A stretch of DNA of 64,000 nucleotides, from the NCBI RefSeq assembly GCF_016864375.1, contig NZ_CP069354.1:3197501-3261500 (forward strand), read 5' to 3'. Source of the DNA: Microvirga sp. VF16 (lineage in GTDB: Bacteria > Pseudomonadota > Alphaproteobacteria > Rhizobiales > Beijerinckiaceae). Positions 54,356-63,455 of the stretch are shown here, in pieces. Made by a program: the position numbers and the translations under genes. Each line of letters begins with the position of its first letter. The first letter of the stretch is position 1. The notes under the pieces were generated by a model, which was not told the origin of the DNA, did no database searches, and saw only the letters and a list, made by a program, of their open reading frames with translations.

Positions 54356-55045
54356 TCATGCGGGCTCCATGCCGTACTGACGTTTGGCCGGCTCTGCCTC
54401 GGGCGAGATTAGGTAGGCAAGGAGGGCACGCGCTTCCTCATGCTGCGAGGAGGCATTGGCGATTCCCGCCGTGAACACCGTCACGGCCTGGATCTCCGAT
54501 GGCAGGGGACCGAGGATCTCGATGCCGGAAACGTGCAGCAATTCACTCAGCTGCTGGAAGCCGAGATCCCCCTCCCCACGCGCCAGCATCGTACCGACCG
54601 GCACGCCCGGAGGGGCTTGGATGAGGCGTCGGGAGACTGATCCGGCGATGCCCCAGCGCTCGATCAACTGCAGGAGGTGATCACCGCTTGGCCCCGTGGA
54701 GTAGCAGATCCTGCGCGCTGCCAGGATGGCTTGCTTGACGCCTTCCTCATCGTCGATGCGAGGGTGCACTGCGCCGGAGCGGACCGCCACCGCCATACCT
54801 GAGCGCGCAAATCCTGTTCGGGAACCAGGAGCAATGTGCCCCTCGGCCTCCAGTTTCTCCATCACGTTCGATGCGAGGATGATCACGTCCGTGGACTCAC
54901 CGCTACGAACCAAGCGGGCCGCCTCCACCCCGCCCATCGATCTGATCGCGATCCGGGCTCCGGTCCGCTGCTCATACAAGGCCGCGAGATCGGCCAGAAC
55001 CTGCCGGGTTGCCATGGATGAAATGCCGGTGAGCTGTTTGGTCAT
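54356..55045 (-). CDS. ModA-like substrate-binding-fold protein without signal peptide
   Basis: This 229-residue protein has the fold signature of molybdate/sulfate-type periplasmic binding proteins (GGVEAARLVRSGESTDVIILASNVMEKL, key word STDVIILAS; LLAYLISPEAE at the end). Yet it starts MTKQLTGISSMATR, so there is no export signal. No ABC transporter genes adjoin it. Leaderless relatives occur in aromatic catabolic clusters. It may act in the cytoplasm as a binding or sensing protein. It lies 50 bases upstream of the dioxygenase. Confidence 0.78.
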   Translation of the reverse strand: MTKQLTGISSMATRQVLADLAALYEQRTGARIAIRSMGGVEAARLVRSGESTDVIILASNVMEKLEAEGHIAPGSRTGFARSGMAVAVRSGAVHPRIDDEEGVKQAILAARRICYSTGPSGDHLLQLIERWGIAGSVSRRLIQAPPGVPVGTMLARGEGDLGFQQLSELLHVSGIEILGPLPSEIQAVTVFTAGIANASSQHEEARALLAYLISPEAEPAKRQYGMEPA

Positions 55046-55083
55046 TCTTCACTCCGGGGTAATCGAACACACTCCAACCGAGC

Positions 55084-55266
55084 TCAGTCGACGTATCTCA
55101 GCCTAGCCTCTTGGCCAGCGGTTCGCTCATTCGGTACAGGTCGCGCTGGGGCACGCCATCGGTCATGAGATCCTCCTTCATCGCGGATGCTGACGATCTG
55201 GCGGCCGCGCCAGTCTTCCAACGCCTTCGGTGCCGTCGTGTAATGGCCGTGACAGTGGATGATCAT
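55084..55266 (-). pseudogene. Amidohydrolase N-terminal fragment
   Basis: The frame opens MIIHCHGHYTTAPKALEDWR, with the HxH metal motif (HCHGH) of amidohydrolase-2 enzymes such as 4-oxalomesaconate hydratase. After about 30 residues the similarity is lost and a stop follows. Such hydratases act after extradiol or protocatechuate ring cleavage, which fits the neighbouring dioxygenase. Confidence 0.65.
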
Positions 55267-55431
55267 CGGAATGCTCTTTGCCGAGTCAACTCGAGTCTAT
55301 GGTGAAGGTGCGCGCGGCAAGGCTATTGGTGCTTCCGCTCCTGCTTGATCCTGCCTTGCTAAGTGGAAACGATACTCGTTCTTCGTTACGCTCAAGGAAT
55401 GCGCCGAACGAGTTCGAAAGGCCTCCGCGGC

Positions 55432-56154
55432 TTAGGGCAGAGTCACACCTTCGATCCTATGGCGTTTGGCCGCATCGGCCACGAAGCCGTTCACGCGCAT
55501 CTCGTTGATGAAGGCGTGGGCGAATTCGGCCCCGCGTGGCCGGCCTGCCACAACTCCCATTGCTTGCCGAATGGACATGAAGGGCGGCTCCAGCAGGCGG
55601 TGACCCGGCGTTCGCGCCGCCTGCCGATCCATCGCTTGGCGCACGCCCGCCAACCCATCGAGTTTGCCTTCGGCCAACGCGTTTGCGGCTTCATCGAAGT
55701 GAGCGAACGGGATGATCTGTGCACCCTGTGCCGCACGACTCAGATGAAGGGCGTAGGCGCTGCCCTGCACGACGCCGATCCGCAGCCCCAATCTGTCCAC
55801 GTCACCCGCCGTCACCGCAGCTGATGCCTGCGGGACGAGATAGCAACCTTCGATGACGATATAGGGCTCTGTAAAGGCGATCTGCTTGGCTCGCAGTGGG
55901 TCGACGGCCAGAAAGCAGATGTCCCAGATGTTAGCATCCGCACTGTCCGCGACATCGCCGGCGCGCTCGAACTCGACGAACGTCAGGTCGATGCCTAGCC
56001 GTGCGGCGAGCGCGCGAGCCAAGTCGACTGTAATCCCCTCGGCCTCGCCGCTCGTCGGGTTACGCCGCACTAGCACAACGTTGCCATGGTTCAAGGCAAC
56101 GCGCAGACGTCCTGTCGGCGCGATTTCCCGGACAATGGCGGCAGTATCGTTCAT
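55432..56154 (-). CDS. Family 3 substrate-binding-fold protein without signal peptide
   Basis: The 240-residue protein has the amino-acid-binding (SBP_bac_3) fold: GRLRVALNHGN at residue 15, EAEGITVDLARALAARLG, then FTEPYIVIEGCYLVP and GLRIGVVQGSAYALHLSRA. The N-terminus MNDTAAIVREIAPTG is polar, so there is no export signal. I recall that similar leaderless proteins are common in Bradyrhizobium. It is one of two leaderless binding-fold proteins in this operon. It may have been recruited as an intracellular ligand-binding protein or enzyme. Confidence 0.78.
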   Translation of the reverse strand: MNDTAAIVREIAPTGRLRVALNHGNVVLVRRNPTSGEAEGITVDLARALAARLGIDLTFVEFERAGDVADSADANIWDICFLAVDPLRAKQIAFTEPYIVIEGCYLVPQASAAVTAGDVDRLGLRIGVVQGSAYALHLSRAAQGAQIIPFAHFDEAANALAEGKLDGLAGVRQAMDRQAARTPGHRLLEPPFMSIRQAMGVVAGRPRGAEFAHAFINEMRVNGFVADAAKRHRIEGVTLP

Positions 56155-56205
56155 AGGAGTATCCTCTGCGAATGATAGTCGAACTCTATCGACCGACTCG
56201 GCGGG

Positions 56206-56949
56206 TCAGATGGTCTTCATCCACTCGTCTTCGGCGGGGAATTGGGTGATCATTACCTCAAGCCCGTCCTCGCCGGCCTGAAGCAGCGGTGCCGGGTCGT
56301 CCGGCCGTACGAAGATGAGCGACCAGGATCTGTAGCTCTGTCCTTCGTACAGCAGCGCTCCGTTCATTACGATCAGGTATTGCCCGCCCGAGCCGTTCGC
56401 CGAAGGTGCTTCGATCGACATCGAAGGACCAAGGCGTATGACCTTGACACACATCCCATCGTCGCCGGGTTGTTCCTCCATGACGGTCTCAATCGATACC
56501 TCGGTGCGATTGCGCAGAACCGGTTCTATCGACGTCACGACGGGTGAGGATACGCGATGGCGCCGCTTTGTCGGCTTCAGTTGATCGCGCACATTGGGTG
56601 TAGACAGTTTCACCAACCCGGCATCGGTCTTGGGTCGGAGGGTCAGATAGGACAGGCCCTGTGGCCCCGCGATGAGCGGCCCGTAGCCCGTATGGTGATC
56701 GGCATAGTGAGCGGTGATCATATGCGCCGTATCGCGCCCGATGGTGCCGCTTCCGGCGATGAAGACTTGGAACTGATCCACGATATGAAAGTGTGAATCG
56801 AGTTTCTGGTGTGCGTTCAGATCGATGCGGAACGCCTGAAGATCGGGCTTCGGTACATCGGAGTTCTTACCGAACAGGTTGATTTTCCAGGAGTCACCTC
56901 GGCGGAAACGCTCAGGTTCCTTCTCGGCGTATGACACGATATCCACCAC
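56206..56949 (-). CDS. Cupin-like hypothetical protein
   Basis: The 247-residue protein has two cupin-like halves. The first has LNAHQKLDSHFHIVDQFQVFIAG, where HFH and Gln could bind a metal. The second has a GGQYLIVMNGALLYEGQSY turn that lacks the histidines. There is no signal peptide. Bicupins of this kind include dioxygenases and isomerases. It is 50 bases downstream of the FAD reductase and in the same operon, so a role in the same catabolic pathway is inferred. Confidence 0.72.
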   Translation of the reverse strand: MVDIVSYAEKEPERFRRGDSWKINLFGKNSDVPKPDLQAFRIDLNAHQKLDSHFHIVDQFQVFIAGSGTIGRDTAHMITAHYADHHTGYGPLIAGPQGLSYLTLRPKTDAGLVKLSTPNVRDQLKPTKRRHRVSSPVVTSIEPVLRNRTEVSIETVMEEQPGDDGMCVKVIRLGPSMSIEAPSANGSGGQYLIVMNGALLYEGQSYRSWSLIFVRPDDPAPLLQAGEDGLEVMITQFPAEDEWMKTI

Positions 56950-56997
56950 GTTCTCCTCCCATTTCAGTTAAGGATCTTCTTGGATTCTGCACCTGTC

Positions 56998-58200
56998 TCA
57001 CGCAGGCACCCGGGGCTCGGCGGAAGACAGGACAGCCTCCGCAGCAGCCTCAGGTTGGCCGACAAGATCGGCAAGTGCATTGAACACGTTAGGAACGTTG
57101 ACTGCCTGTGCCGCAACGATCTGATCGCCGGAGAGACCGAGGGCTATCAGGCCGCCGTCAGGCCGCGGATGATGGATGGATCGGGCCGCCGCGCTTGGCT
57201 CGCCCGCCATCTGAATGCGCAATGCGCTCTGGTGCGACCAGGCGCGCGGCACGGCGGGTGTCGGCTGCGGCAATCCTACGATCATAGAGGCCACAACGCG
57301 CGCTTGGTCTTGAGCGGGCTGGATCGCCTCGCGCCGGACATGGCGCCCAAGCGCCGGGTCAAACCACGCGGCGCAATCTCCAAGCGCGAATATCGCCGGA
57401 TCATCGGTCTGTCCGGTTGCGGAAGCCAGCACGCCGTCGCCGGTAGACAATCCCGCCCTATGAGCCAGGTGATCTTCCGGCCTGCTGCCAATAGCCGCGA
57501 GCACGACATCGGCGCACAGCATTTCTCCGCTGGCCAGTGAGACTTTGTATGATCCGTCTTTGCGCGAAACGCTGTGAATCTGAGTGTTCAATCGAAACGA
57601 CAAGCCGCTCCGTTCATGATGCCGCTTCACATGATCCGATACAGGCGATAGAGCGGTGCGTATCATCACGCGATCGGCGGTATCAATCACCGTAGTCGCG
57701 ATACCGCGCCGTACGGCACCGGCCGCGATTTCCAGACCAATCAGCCCGGCACCAATGACGATCAGGGACTGTGCCGTGGCCAACCGATCCATGAACGTCA
57801 GGTAGTCACGATGAGTGCGTAGCGTCGGCACGGTGTCAGGGTCGCAGACGGAGGCCGGCAACTCCCGCGCCCGGGCTCCCAAGGCCAGGATGAGCTGGTC
57901 ATATGGAAGGCGCGTCCGGTCGGAGAGCTCAACCGACTTTCCCACGCGGTCGATGGCACAGACCGTCCGGCCGAGTGTCAGTTCAATTTCATGGGACGTG
58001 TAATACGATGCCGGACGCAGCGGCGTCGTGGATGATGGACGCTCTGCTGTGATCGCTTCCTTCGACAGGGGTGGACGATGGTAAGGAGGCAGATCCTCCG
58101 CCGAGATCAGGCGGATGGGCCCCGGGTACCCTGCTGTCCGCAGAGCCATGACCGCTGCGACCGCGGCATGCGAACCACCGGCGACCAGAACTCCCGCCAT
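56998..58200 (-). CDS. FAD-dependent (rubredoxin/ferredoxin) reductase
   Basis: The protein has about 400 residues. FAD-binding GGSHAAVAAVMALR opens it, the NAD-binding fold is IVIGAGLIGLEIA, and ALGDCAAW near residue 285 closes the FAD site. Length and layout match rubredoxin/putidaredoxin reductases. ATG 58200 follows GGGAAG. It lies 25 bases after the rubredoxin gene. The pair should pass electrons from NADH to an oxygenase, but no hydroxylase or P450 gene is in the window. Confidence 0.87.
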   Translation of the reverse strand: MAGVLVAGGSHAAVAAVMALRTAGYPGPIRLISAEDLPPYHRPPLSKEAITAERPSSTTPLRPASYYTSHEIELTLGRTVCAIDRVGKSVELSDRTRLPYDQLILALGARARELPASVCDPDTVPTLRTHRDYLTFMDRLATAQSLIVIGAGLIGLEIAAGAVRRGIATTVIDTADRVMIRTALSPVSDHVKRHHERSGLSFRLNTQIHSVSRKDGSYKVSLASGEMLCADVVLAAIGSRPEDHLAHRAGLSTGDGVLASATGQTDDPAIFALGDCAAWFDPALGRHVRREAIQPAQDQARVVASMIVGLPQPTPAVPRAWSHQSALRIQMAGEPSAAARSIHHPRPDGGLIALGLSGDQIVAAQAVNVPNVFNALADLVGQPEAAAEAVLSSAEPRVPA

Positions 58201-58225
58201 CTCCGTGCTTCCCAAGCGGCGCATT

Positions 58226-58438
58226 TCAGGAGACGACCTGCATATCGAATTCCGATTTACGCGCCCCGCATTCAGGGCAGGCCCAATCCTCGGGGATATC
58301 CTCCCACCGTGTACCCGGCGGAATACCACCGTCGGGATCGCCGATGGCTTCGTCGTAGCGGAAACCGCAGAGCACGCATTCCCAGACCCGTAATCCTACC
58401 GGCCGCGTTTCAATGTCCTGTGTCACGGAGAGGTCCAC
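58226..58438 (-). CDS. Rubredoxin
   Basis: The 70-residue protein has a single iron site with Cys21, Cys24 (CVLCG), Cys54 and Cys57 (CPECG), plus the [19 protein letters not shown] loop of rubredoxins. Residues 1-18 are a short extension. It is the first gene of the operon divergent from the LysR gene. It accepts electrons from the adjacent FAD reductase and hands them to an unidentified oxygenase. Confidence 0.93.
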   Translation of the reverse strand: MDLSVTQDIETRPVGLRVWECVLCGFRYDEAIGDPDGGIPPGTRWEDIPEDWACPECGARKSEFDMQVVS

Positions 58439-58498
58439 CGTTGTCTCGAGCTGACTTGCGGCAAGAGTACGGCCTGTGCCAAACTATTACTATATGAG

Positions 58499-58513
58499 CT
58501 GCATAGCTAGCAG
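58499..58513. promoter_or_regulatory. Dyad CTGC-ATAGCTA-GCAG, possible LysR site
   Basis: This imperfect dyad in the 111-base divergent gap between rubredoxin and LysR lies 37 bases upstream of the LysR start. Its size suits the T-N11-A type of LysR recognition half-site. Confidence 0.35.
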
Positions 58514-58549
58514 TTATAACACCGTGGCATAGGACGGGAAGACAGGGCT

Positions 58550-59515
58550 ATGGACATACGGCAGCTTGGGTATTTCGTCCGCGTGGTTGAGTTCGGCAGT
58601 TTCAGCCGAGCTGCGACCTACCTGCATGTCGCGCAGCCGGCGCTCAGCCGTCAGGTGCAGAACCTGGAAGTCGAACTCAAGGAGCGGCTTCTCATCCGCA
58701 ACGGCCGGGGCGTCAAGACGACCGAGGCGGGTGAACGGCTCCTGGAGCATGCTCGGACGATCCTCGACCTGGTGGGGCGCGTCTACGAAGACATGGAGAA
58801 TGCTCGAACCGGCAAGGCGGGAACGGTGACAATCGGCATGCCTGGGACATTATCGGCCGCAATCAGCGCCGCGCTGATCCGGCGGCTCCGCAATGAACTC
58901 CCTGACGCGAACGTACATGTGTTGCACGGCCGGTCCACCCAGCTGCAGGAATGGCTCCTGGCTGGTCGACTGGATATGGCCGTGTTGTACGACGCACCCT
59001 CATCGCCAATGCTGGAGATCCACGATCTTGTAACCGAAAAGCTGTATCTCTTCTCCGGCCCGGGCGACCCGGCCGCAGGGATACCGGCAACGCTTGAAGA
59101 AATCGCCAACTTGCCAGTGATCATCGCGAGCCGCCCCAACAGGGTACGCGAGATTGTCGAGGGGGAACTGGCGCGGACCGGGCAGAAGCTGAACGTGCTG
59201 TTCGAAATCGATGCCGTGGAAGCGATGTTCGACCTCGTGCATAGCGGAGTTGGCTATACGGTCGCAACAAGGAGAGCGCGACGGACCATGGGGGCATCGA
59301 ACGAGGTGGCGATCCGCCCGATTATCGGACCGGAACTGGAGATCAAGGTACAGATTGTGCTGAGAACGCGGCGGCTCAACAACCGTCTCCACGATGCGGC
59401 CTTTCGGATCTTGCGCGATCTCAGCCTGGACCTGCTCAAGCCTGAACCGGCAACTAGCTCTCATCATCCTCACGCACCGACGAAGCGAGCCGCCGAGCAC
59501 TCGGCCACAGGATGA
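58550..59515 (+). CDS. LysR family transcriptional regulator
   Basis: The 321-residue protein has the LysR helix-turn-helix (MDIRQLGYFVRVVEFGSFSRAATYLHVAQPALSRQVQNLE, key word AQPALSRQV) and an effector domain like NAC/Cbl regulators (TVTIGMPGTLSAAI, DMAVLYD). It is divergent from the rubredoxin operon and likely its activator, with a catabolic intermediate as inducer. Its last 62 bases overlap the 3' end of the convergent MFS gene. Confidence 0.92.
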   Translation: MDIRQLGYFVRVVEFGSFSRAATYLHVAQPALSRQVQNLEVELKERLLIRNGRGVKTTEAGERLLEHARTILDLVGRVYEDMENARTGKAGTVTIGMPGTLSAAISAALIRRLRNELPDANVHVLHGRSTQLQEWLLAGRLDMAVLYDAPSSPMLEIHDLVTEKLYLFSGPGDPAAGIPATLEEIANLPVIIASRPNRVREIVEGELARTGQKLNVLFEIDAVEAMFDLVHSGVGYTVATRRARRTMGASNEVAIRPIIGPELEIKVQIVLRTRRLNNRLHDAAFRILRDLSLDLLKPEPATSSHHPHAPTKRAAEHSATG

Positions 59516-60722
59516 AAGCGACAATAATCATGATGATTGCGCTTCCAAGCACAGCCCAGGACAGTTCCGTCCGGTCAGATACGTAGCCGATCGTGAGCGC
59601 ACCAAGCGCAGGACTTCCACGTGAGATGAGACCATGGACACTGAGCGCTCTGCCGCGCATGCGATCAGGCACGATGAGTTGCACAAAGGTTTGGGTGCTG
59701 ATTACGCTATGAGTGACGAAGTATCCCATGGTAGCGGCTGACAGGGTCGCGGCCGTCGGCGAGGTGCTGAAGCCGAGTGCAACGGTAGCGGCCGCGCCAA
59801 GGGTCCATGTCACCGGCACAGCAACGAGCAGTCGTGAGGCGCGTGCCGCGCCGATGCTGAGCCCCGCGCCAATGGCTCCGACAGCGGCGGCTGACGACAG
59901 TACAGCAAGTCCCGTAGCGGACACATCGAAGCTTTGCGCCGCAAATGCAGGCGTCAACTCAGAAATCGACCGGACGAGCGCGCCACCGAGGAGCATCAGG
60001 ATCAGAATGACCCGCAGAGGCTCAGTGGTGACGACATAACGGAATCCGTCCAGCATCTGAGCCCACACGCTTCCCATCCTCATGGCAGTCGCGCGTGGTG
60101 TCAGTCTGACGAAGCCGAGCGTGAAGACGAAGAAGGCCGTGACCGCAGCATTGGCGACGAAGATCCAGGCAATATCGATACGCAGGATCATGAACCCCGC
60201 GATGGCAGGCCCGAGCAGACGTGCCAAATTCACATACATCGAATTCAGAGCAACGGCGGTTGGAACATCCTCACGGGCAACCATCTGCTGGACCATCGCC
60301 ATACGAGCCGGCTGTGTCACCGCAATGAGACAGCCCTGAAGAGCGACGAGGATCAGCAGTACGGCCAGTGTCATCAGATTCAGCGCCAGAAGCATCGCCA
60401 TCAAGGCTGAAAGGGCCGTGAGGATCATCTGGCAGCTTCGATTCAGCCGCAGCCGATCCAGCGCGTCGGCGGCGACGCCCGCGAACGGCCCGATGACGAC
60501 GACCGGCAGAAAATCGGCGGTGGCAAGCAGCCCCAACCAGAAGGCTGACTGCGTCCATTCCCAGACCAGCCAGCCGCAGGCGATGCGCTGCATCCACGAC
60601 CCGATCAGCGACAGACCGTTTCCGGCGCTGAAGAGAGCGAACTGCCCCGTCGTGAGCAGCCGCACCGTGTCGTTGCGGCGGACGGCAAGCAGCCAGTGTT
60701 GCGCTCTCGGTCCCTCACGCAT
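59454..60722 (-). CDS. MFS transporter
   Basis: This 422-residue membrane protein has about twelve helices. A typical loop reads GPFAGVAADALDRLRLNRSCQ between helices 2 and 3. It resembles the EntS/DUF894 branch of exporters (N-terminal TGQFALFSAGNGLSLIGSWMQRIACGWLVW). It overlaps the upstream D-2-hydroxyacid dehydrogenase gene by eight bases, so the two are one transcript. It may export or import the acid that enzyme handles. Direction is not certain from sequence. Confidence 0.88.
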   Translation of the reverse strand: MREGPRAQHWLLAVRRNDTVRLLTTGQFALFSAGNGLSLIGSWMQRIACGWLVWEWTQSAFWLGLLATADFLPVVVIGPFAGVAADALDRLRLNRSCQMILTALSALMAMLLALNLMTLAVLLILVALQGCLIAVTQPARMAMVQQMVAREDVPTAVALNSMYVNLARLLGPAIAGFMILRIDIAWIFVANAAVTAFFVFTLGFVRLTPRATAMRMGSVWAQMLDGFRYVVTTEPLRVILILMLLGGALVRSISELTPAFAAQSFDVSATGLAVLSSAAAVGAIGAGLSIGAARASRLLVAVPVTWTLGAAATVALGFSTSPTAATLSAATMGYFVTHSVISTQTFVQLIVPDRMRGRALSVHGLISRGSPALGALTIGYVSDRTELSWAVLGSAIIMIIVAFILWPSARRLASSVREDDES

Positions 60723-61686
60723 CTTGAGGAAGGTTCACAACCCTGATTGGCGTGCCGTCGAGATAGGCCTCGATCGTGGCAACCGCATCGCTGTAATAGG
60801 TCGCCAGCATCTCCTGCGTGAAATAACCGAGGTGGGGAGTGAGCACCACGTTGGCTAGTCTCCGGAAGGGATGGTCTTGAGGCAACGGTTCGGCCGCATA
60901 AACATCGAGCCCGGCCCCCGCAATGCGCCCTGCCCGCAATGTTTCGATCAGTGCGACCTCATCGACCAGCGCGCCACGTGCGGTATTCACCAGATAGGCG
61001 GTGGGTTTCATCCACGCCAACTCTGGACCCGACACAATCCCGACAGTGCTCTCAGCCAACGCGAGATGCAGCGTGATCACATCGCTGGTCGCGAAGAGTT
61101 CCTCCTTCGTCACATGCCGGGCTCCAGCAGCAGCGGCACGCTCGGCGGTCATGTTCGGGCTCCAGGCCACGACTTCCATCCCGAAAGCCGCGCCGATCCG
61201 GGCCACCCCCTGCCCTAACCCGCCGAGTCCCACCACCCCCAGCCGCTTTCCTTTGAGAGTCATTCCGGCCTGGTGCTGCCAGCCACCGGATCGCATGAGC
61301 CGGTCCTCCGACGCGATATGCCGGGCGAGCGCAAGAATCAGGCCCCAGGTCAACTCCACCACGGCGCCCGAGCCGGAGCCCGTGACGGGCGTATTCGATA
61401 CCAGAATGCCGCGTTCGGCAGCAGCCGCCACATCGATTGTGTCGTATCGCTTGCCGGTCACCACGATGTATTTCAACCGGGGCAGACACTCGATCAACGC
61501 ACGTGGAATCGGCATCCTTTCGCGTAGCGTGCAGAGAATGTCGAACTCCGCCAGTGCGTCGGCGGCTTCGTCCGGCACCCGGAGCGGGCGATCGAACACG
61601 GTGACGTCGGCACGAGCATGGATCCGGCTCCAATCGGCGAGTCGCTGCGAAACGCCGAGATAATCGTCGAGAACTGCAATATTCAT
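60715..61686 (-). CDS. D-2-hydroxyacid dehydrogenase
   Basis: The 323-residue protein has Rossmann motif GLGGLGQGVA (about residue 152), catalytic Arg in NTARGALVD, Glu in YAAEPLP and His in LTPHLGY. It belongs to the formate/glycerate dehydrogenase group and should interconvert a 2-keto acid and a D-2-hydroxy acid with NAD(P). Its substrate may be a product of the aromatic or peptide-derived pathway. It follows the transporter binding-protein gene by about 60 bases and overlaps the MFS gene. Confidence 0.92.
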   Translation of the reverse strand: MNIAVLDDYLGVSQRLADWSRIHARADVTVFDRPLRVPDEAADALAEFDILCTLRERMPIPRALIECLPRLKYIVVTGKRYDTIDVAAAAERGILVSNTPVTGSGSGAVVELTWGLILALARHIASEDRLMRSGGWQHQAGMTLKGKRLGVVGLGGLGQGVARIGAAFGMEVVAWSPNMTAERAAAAGARHVTKEELFATSDVITLHLALAESTVGIVSGPELAWMKPTAYLVNTARGALVDEVALIETLRAGRIAGAGLDVYAAEPLPQDHPFRRLANVVLTPHLGYFTQEMLATYYSDAVATIEAYLDGTPIRVVNLPQDA

Positions 61687-61747
61687 GGGAATTCGTCTTT
61701 CTGCATGCAGCGGGCCGCAAGGCCCGCCGCATCATCAGAAACTGCAC

Positions 61748-63418
61748 TCAACTACGGCGCCATTCCTCGGCCCAGATATGAAGCGGGTCGAAAGTCCCCT
61801 GGCGGAAGTCGACCAGGTCGGGAACCGCCACATAGGCGCGCGCGTAGAAGTACAGGGGCAGCATCGGCAGTTCCTCGGCATAGATCCGCTGCACTTCCGC
61901 CCACTTCTTCTTCGACGTCTCGCGGTCGAGCGCCGATTCGAGCTCGGTCAGCGCCGCATCCATCGCCTTGCTGGAATATCCCGAGAAGTTGTTGCCGACG
62001 TAGTTGTTGTCGGCCTGCGGGATTGCATCGGAGCCGAGCGCGATCCGCGGCGAGGTCGATGGTGAGAAGTCGATCGAGGACATAGCAAGCCCGGTGAACT
62101 TGCGTTGCCGCTGGAGAGCGCCGTTGTACTCGCTGAGCGGAACGAATTTGTTCACGATTTCAACGCAGACATTCTTGAGCAGGCTCTGGATGACGAGCGC
62201 AATCTGCTCGCGGGTCTGGTTCCCTGCCGTGGTCGCCAATTCCAGCGAGAGCCGCTTGCCGGACTTGTCCACGCAGATGCCGTCCCTGCCCTGTGTCCAC
62301 CCGGCTTCCGTCAAAAGCGCGCGCGCACGTTTGGGATCGAAGTTATAAGTGGGCACGTCCTTGTTATAGAACGGATTTGCATTCGACAGGATCCCGTTCG
62401 CAACCGCCTGTTGTCCCTCGAAGAGCGCCTTGGTGATCGCCTGACGGTCGATCGCATGCAGCAGCGCCTTTCTGACCCGGACGTCGGCCAGGATCGGATT
62501 CTCGAGATTCATTGCGATCCGTTCAAGGTTCGTGCCCTCGTCGATATGATAGGCAAAGCGCTTGGGTGCCCGTTTCTGGAGATCCAACATCTGTGAGAAG
62601 CTGATACCGCCTGGGCTTACCGGCACGGCATCAATCTCGCCTGCCAACAGGTTTTGCATCAGGGCCGAAGAGTTGTCGCGATAGCTGAGCACGATCCGCT
62701 TCAACTCAGGCTTCTTGCCCGGCCAGTGCGGATTGGGCTCGAAGGTGATGCGGGTGCCGATCTGATAGTCCGTGAGCTTGTAGGAGCCGTTCCAAAGGCC
62801 CGGATTCGTAGGATTGGTGTTGTAGAGCGTCTGCTTGACATAGCCATCGAGGGTTGAATTGGCTTTGTAGATCGGCTCTTCCAAATGGGCGGGCAGAACC
62901 TGATCCCACGAATTGAAACTGGGCAGGACGCGGGGAAGGGTCAGAACCACCGTTCTGTCATCGACGATCTCCGCCTTGGACGCCCGGTCCCAGGGATTGT
63001 AGTTGGAGAAGCCGATCTTTCCCTCCAGGGCCATCTGCAGCGTAAATGCAATGTCCCTGGACGTGACCGGGACGCCGTCGCCCCACGCCAGCCCCGGCTT
63101 CAGAGTGATCTTCACCTTCATGCCCTTGGCACCGTCGGGCATGTCCACGATCTGTGCCAAGCCGTTCTCCAGCGTGGGCAGCGTCTCGCATAGAACACAC
63201 TGGTTCACTGCATTCTCATCAAAGGCCGTGATGGGGCGCAGGCCGTAGGTGATCACATTCCGTTTGGTGTTGTTGACCTGGATCAACGGATGAAAGTTGG
63301 TCAGGAACTGCAGCTGACCGACCACCAGCTGGTCTTTTTTGGTCTGGGCAAGGCTGGGTTGGCTCGCGAAGGCCGCGAGCACAGCCGCCGTACCCATCAT
63401 TATGTTTTTGAAACTCAT
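61748..63418 (-). CDS. Peptide-type ABC transporter substrate-binding protein
   Basis: The 556-residue protein is of solute-binding family 5 (peptide, nickel or opine). It has a signal peptide (NIMMGTAAVLAAFASQPSLAQ). The core has AWGDGVPVTSRDIAFTLQMA (the WxDGxPVTxxD motif) and later RKALLHAIDRQAI. ATG 63418 follows GGGAGGAACAAT; the longer frame to 63514 is rejected. It lies 37 bases downstream of the permease gene. The ligand may be a short peptide or a glycoside-like compound. Confidence 0.92.
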   Translation of the reverse strand: MSFKNIMMGTAAVLAAFASQPSLAQTKKDQLVVGQLQFLTNFHPLIQVNNTKRNVITYGLRPITAFDENAVNQCVLCETLPTLENGLAQIVDMPDGAKGMKVKITLKPGLAWGDGVPVTSRDIAFTLQMALEGKIGFSNYNPWDRASKAEIVDDRTVVLTLPRVLPSFNSWDQVLPAHLEEPIYKANSTLDGYVKQTLYNTNPTNPGLWNGSYKLTDYQIGTRITFEPNPHWPGKKPELKRIVLSYRDNSSALMQNLLAGEIDAVPVSPGGISFSQMLDLQKRAPKRFAYHIDEGTNLERIAMNLENPILADVRVRKALLHAIDRQAITKALFEGQQAVANGILSNANPFYNKDVPTYNFDPKRARALLTEAGWTQGRDGICVDKSGKRLSLELATTAGNQTREQIALVIQSLLKNVCVEIVNKFVPLSEYNGALQRQRKFTGLAMSSIDFSPSTSPRIALGSDAIPQADNNYVGNNFSGYSSKAMDAALTELESALDRETSKKKWAEVQRIYAEELPMLPLYFYARAYVAVPDLVDFRQGTFDPLHIWAEEWRRS

Positions 63419-63455
63419 TATTGTTCCTCCCTCATTGGCTTGATGTTTTCTGTTG

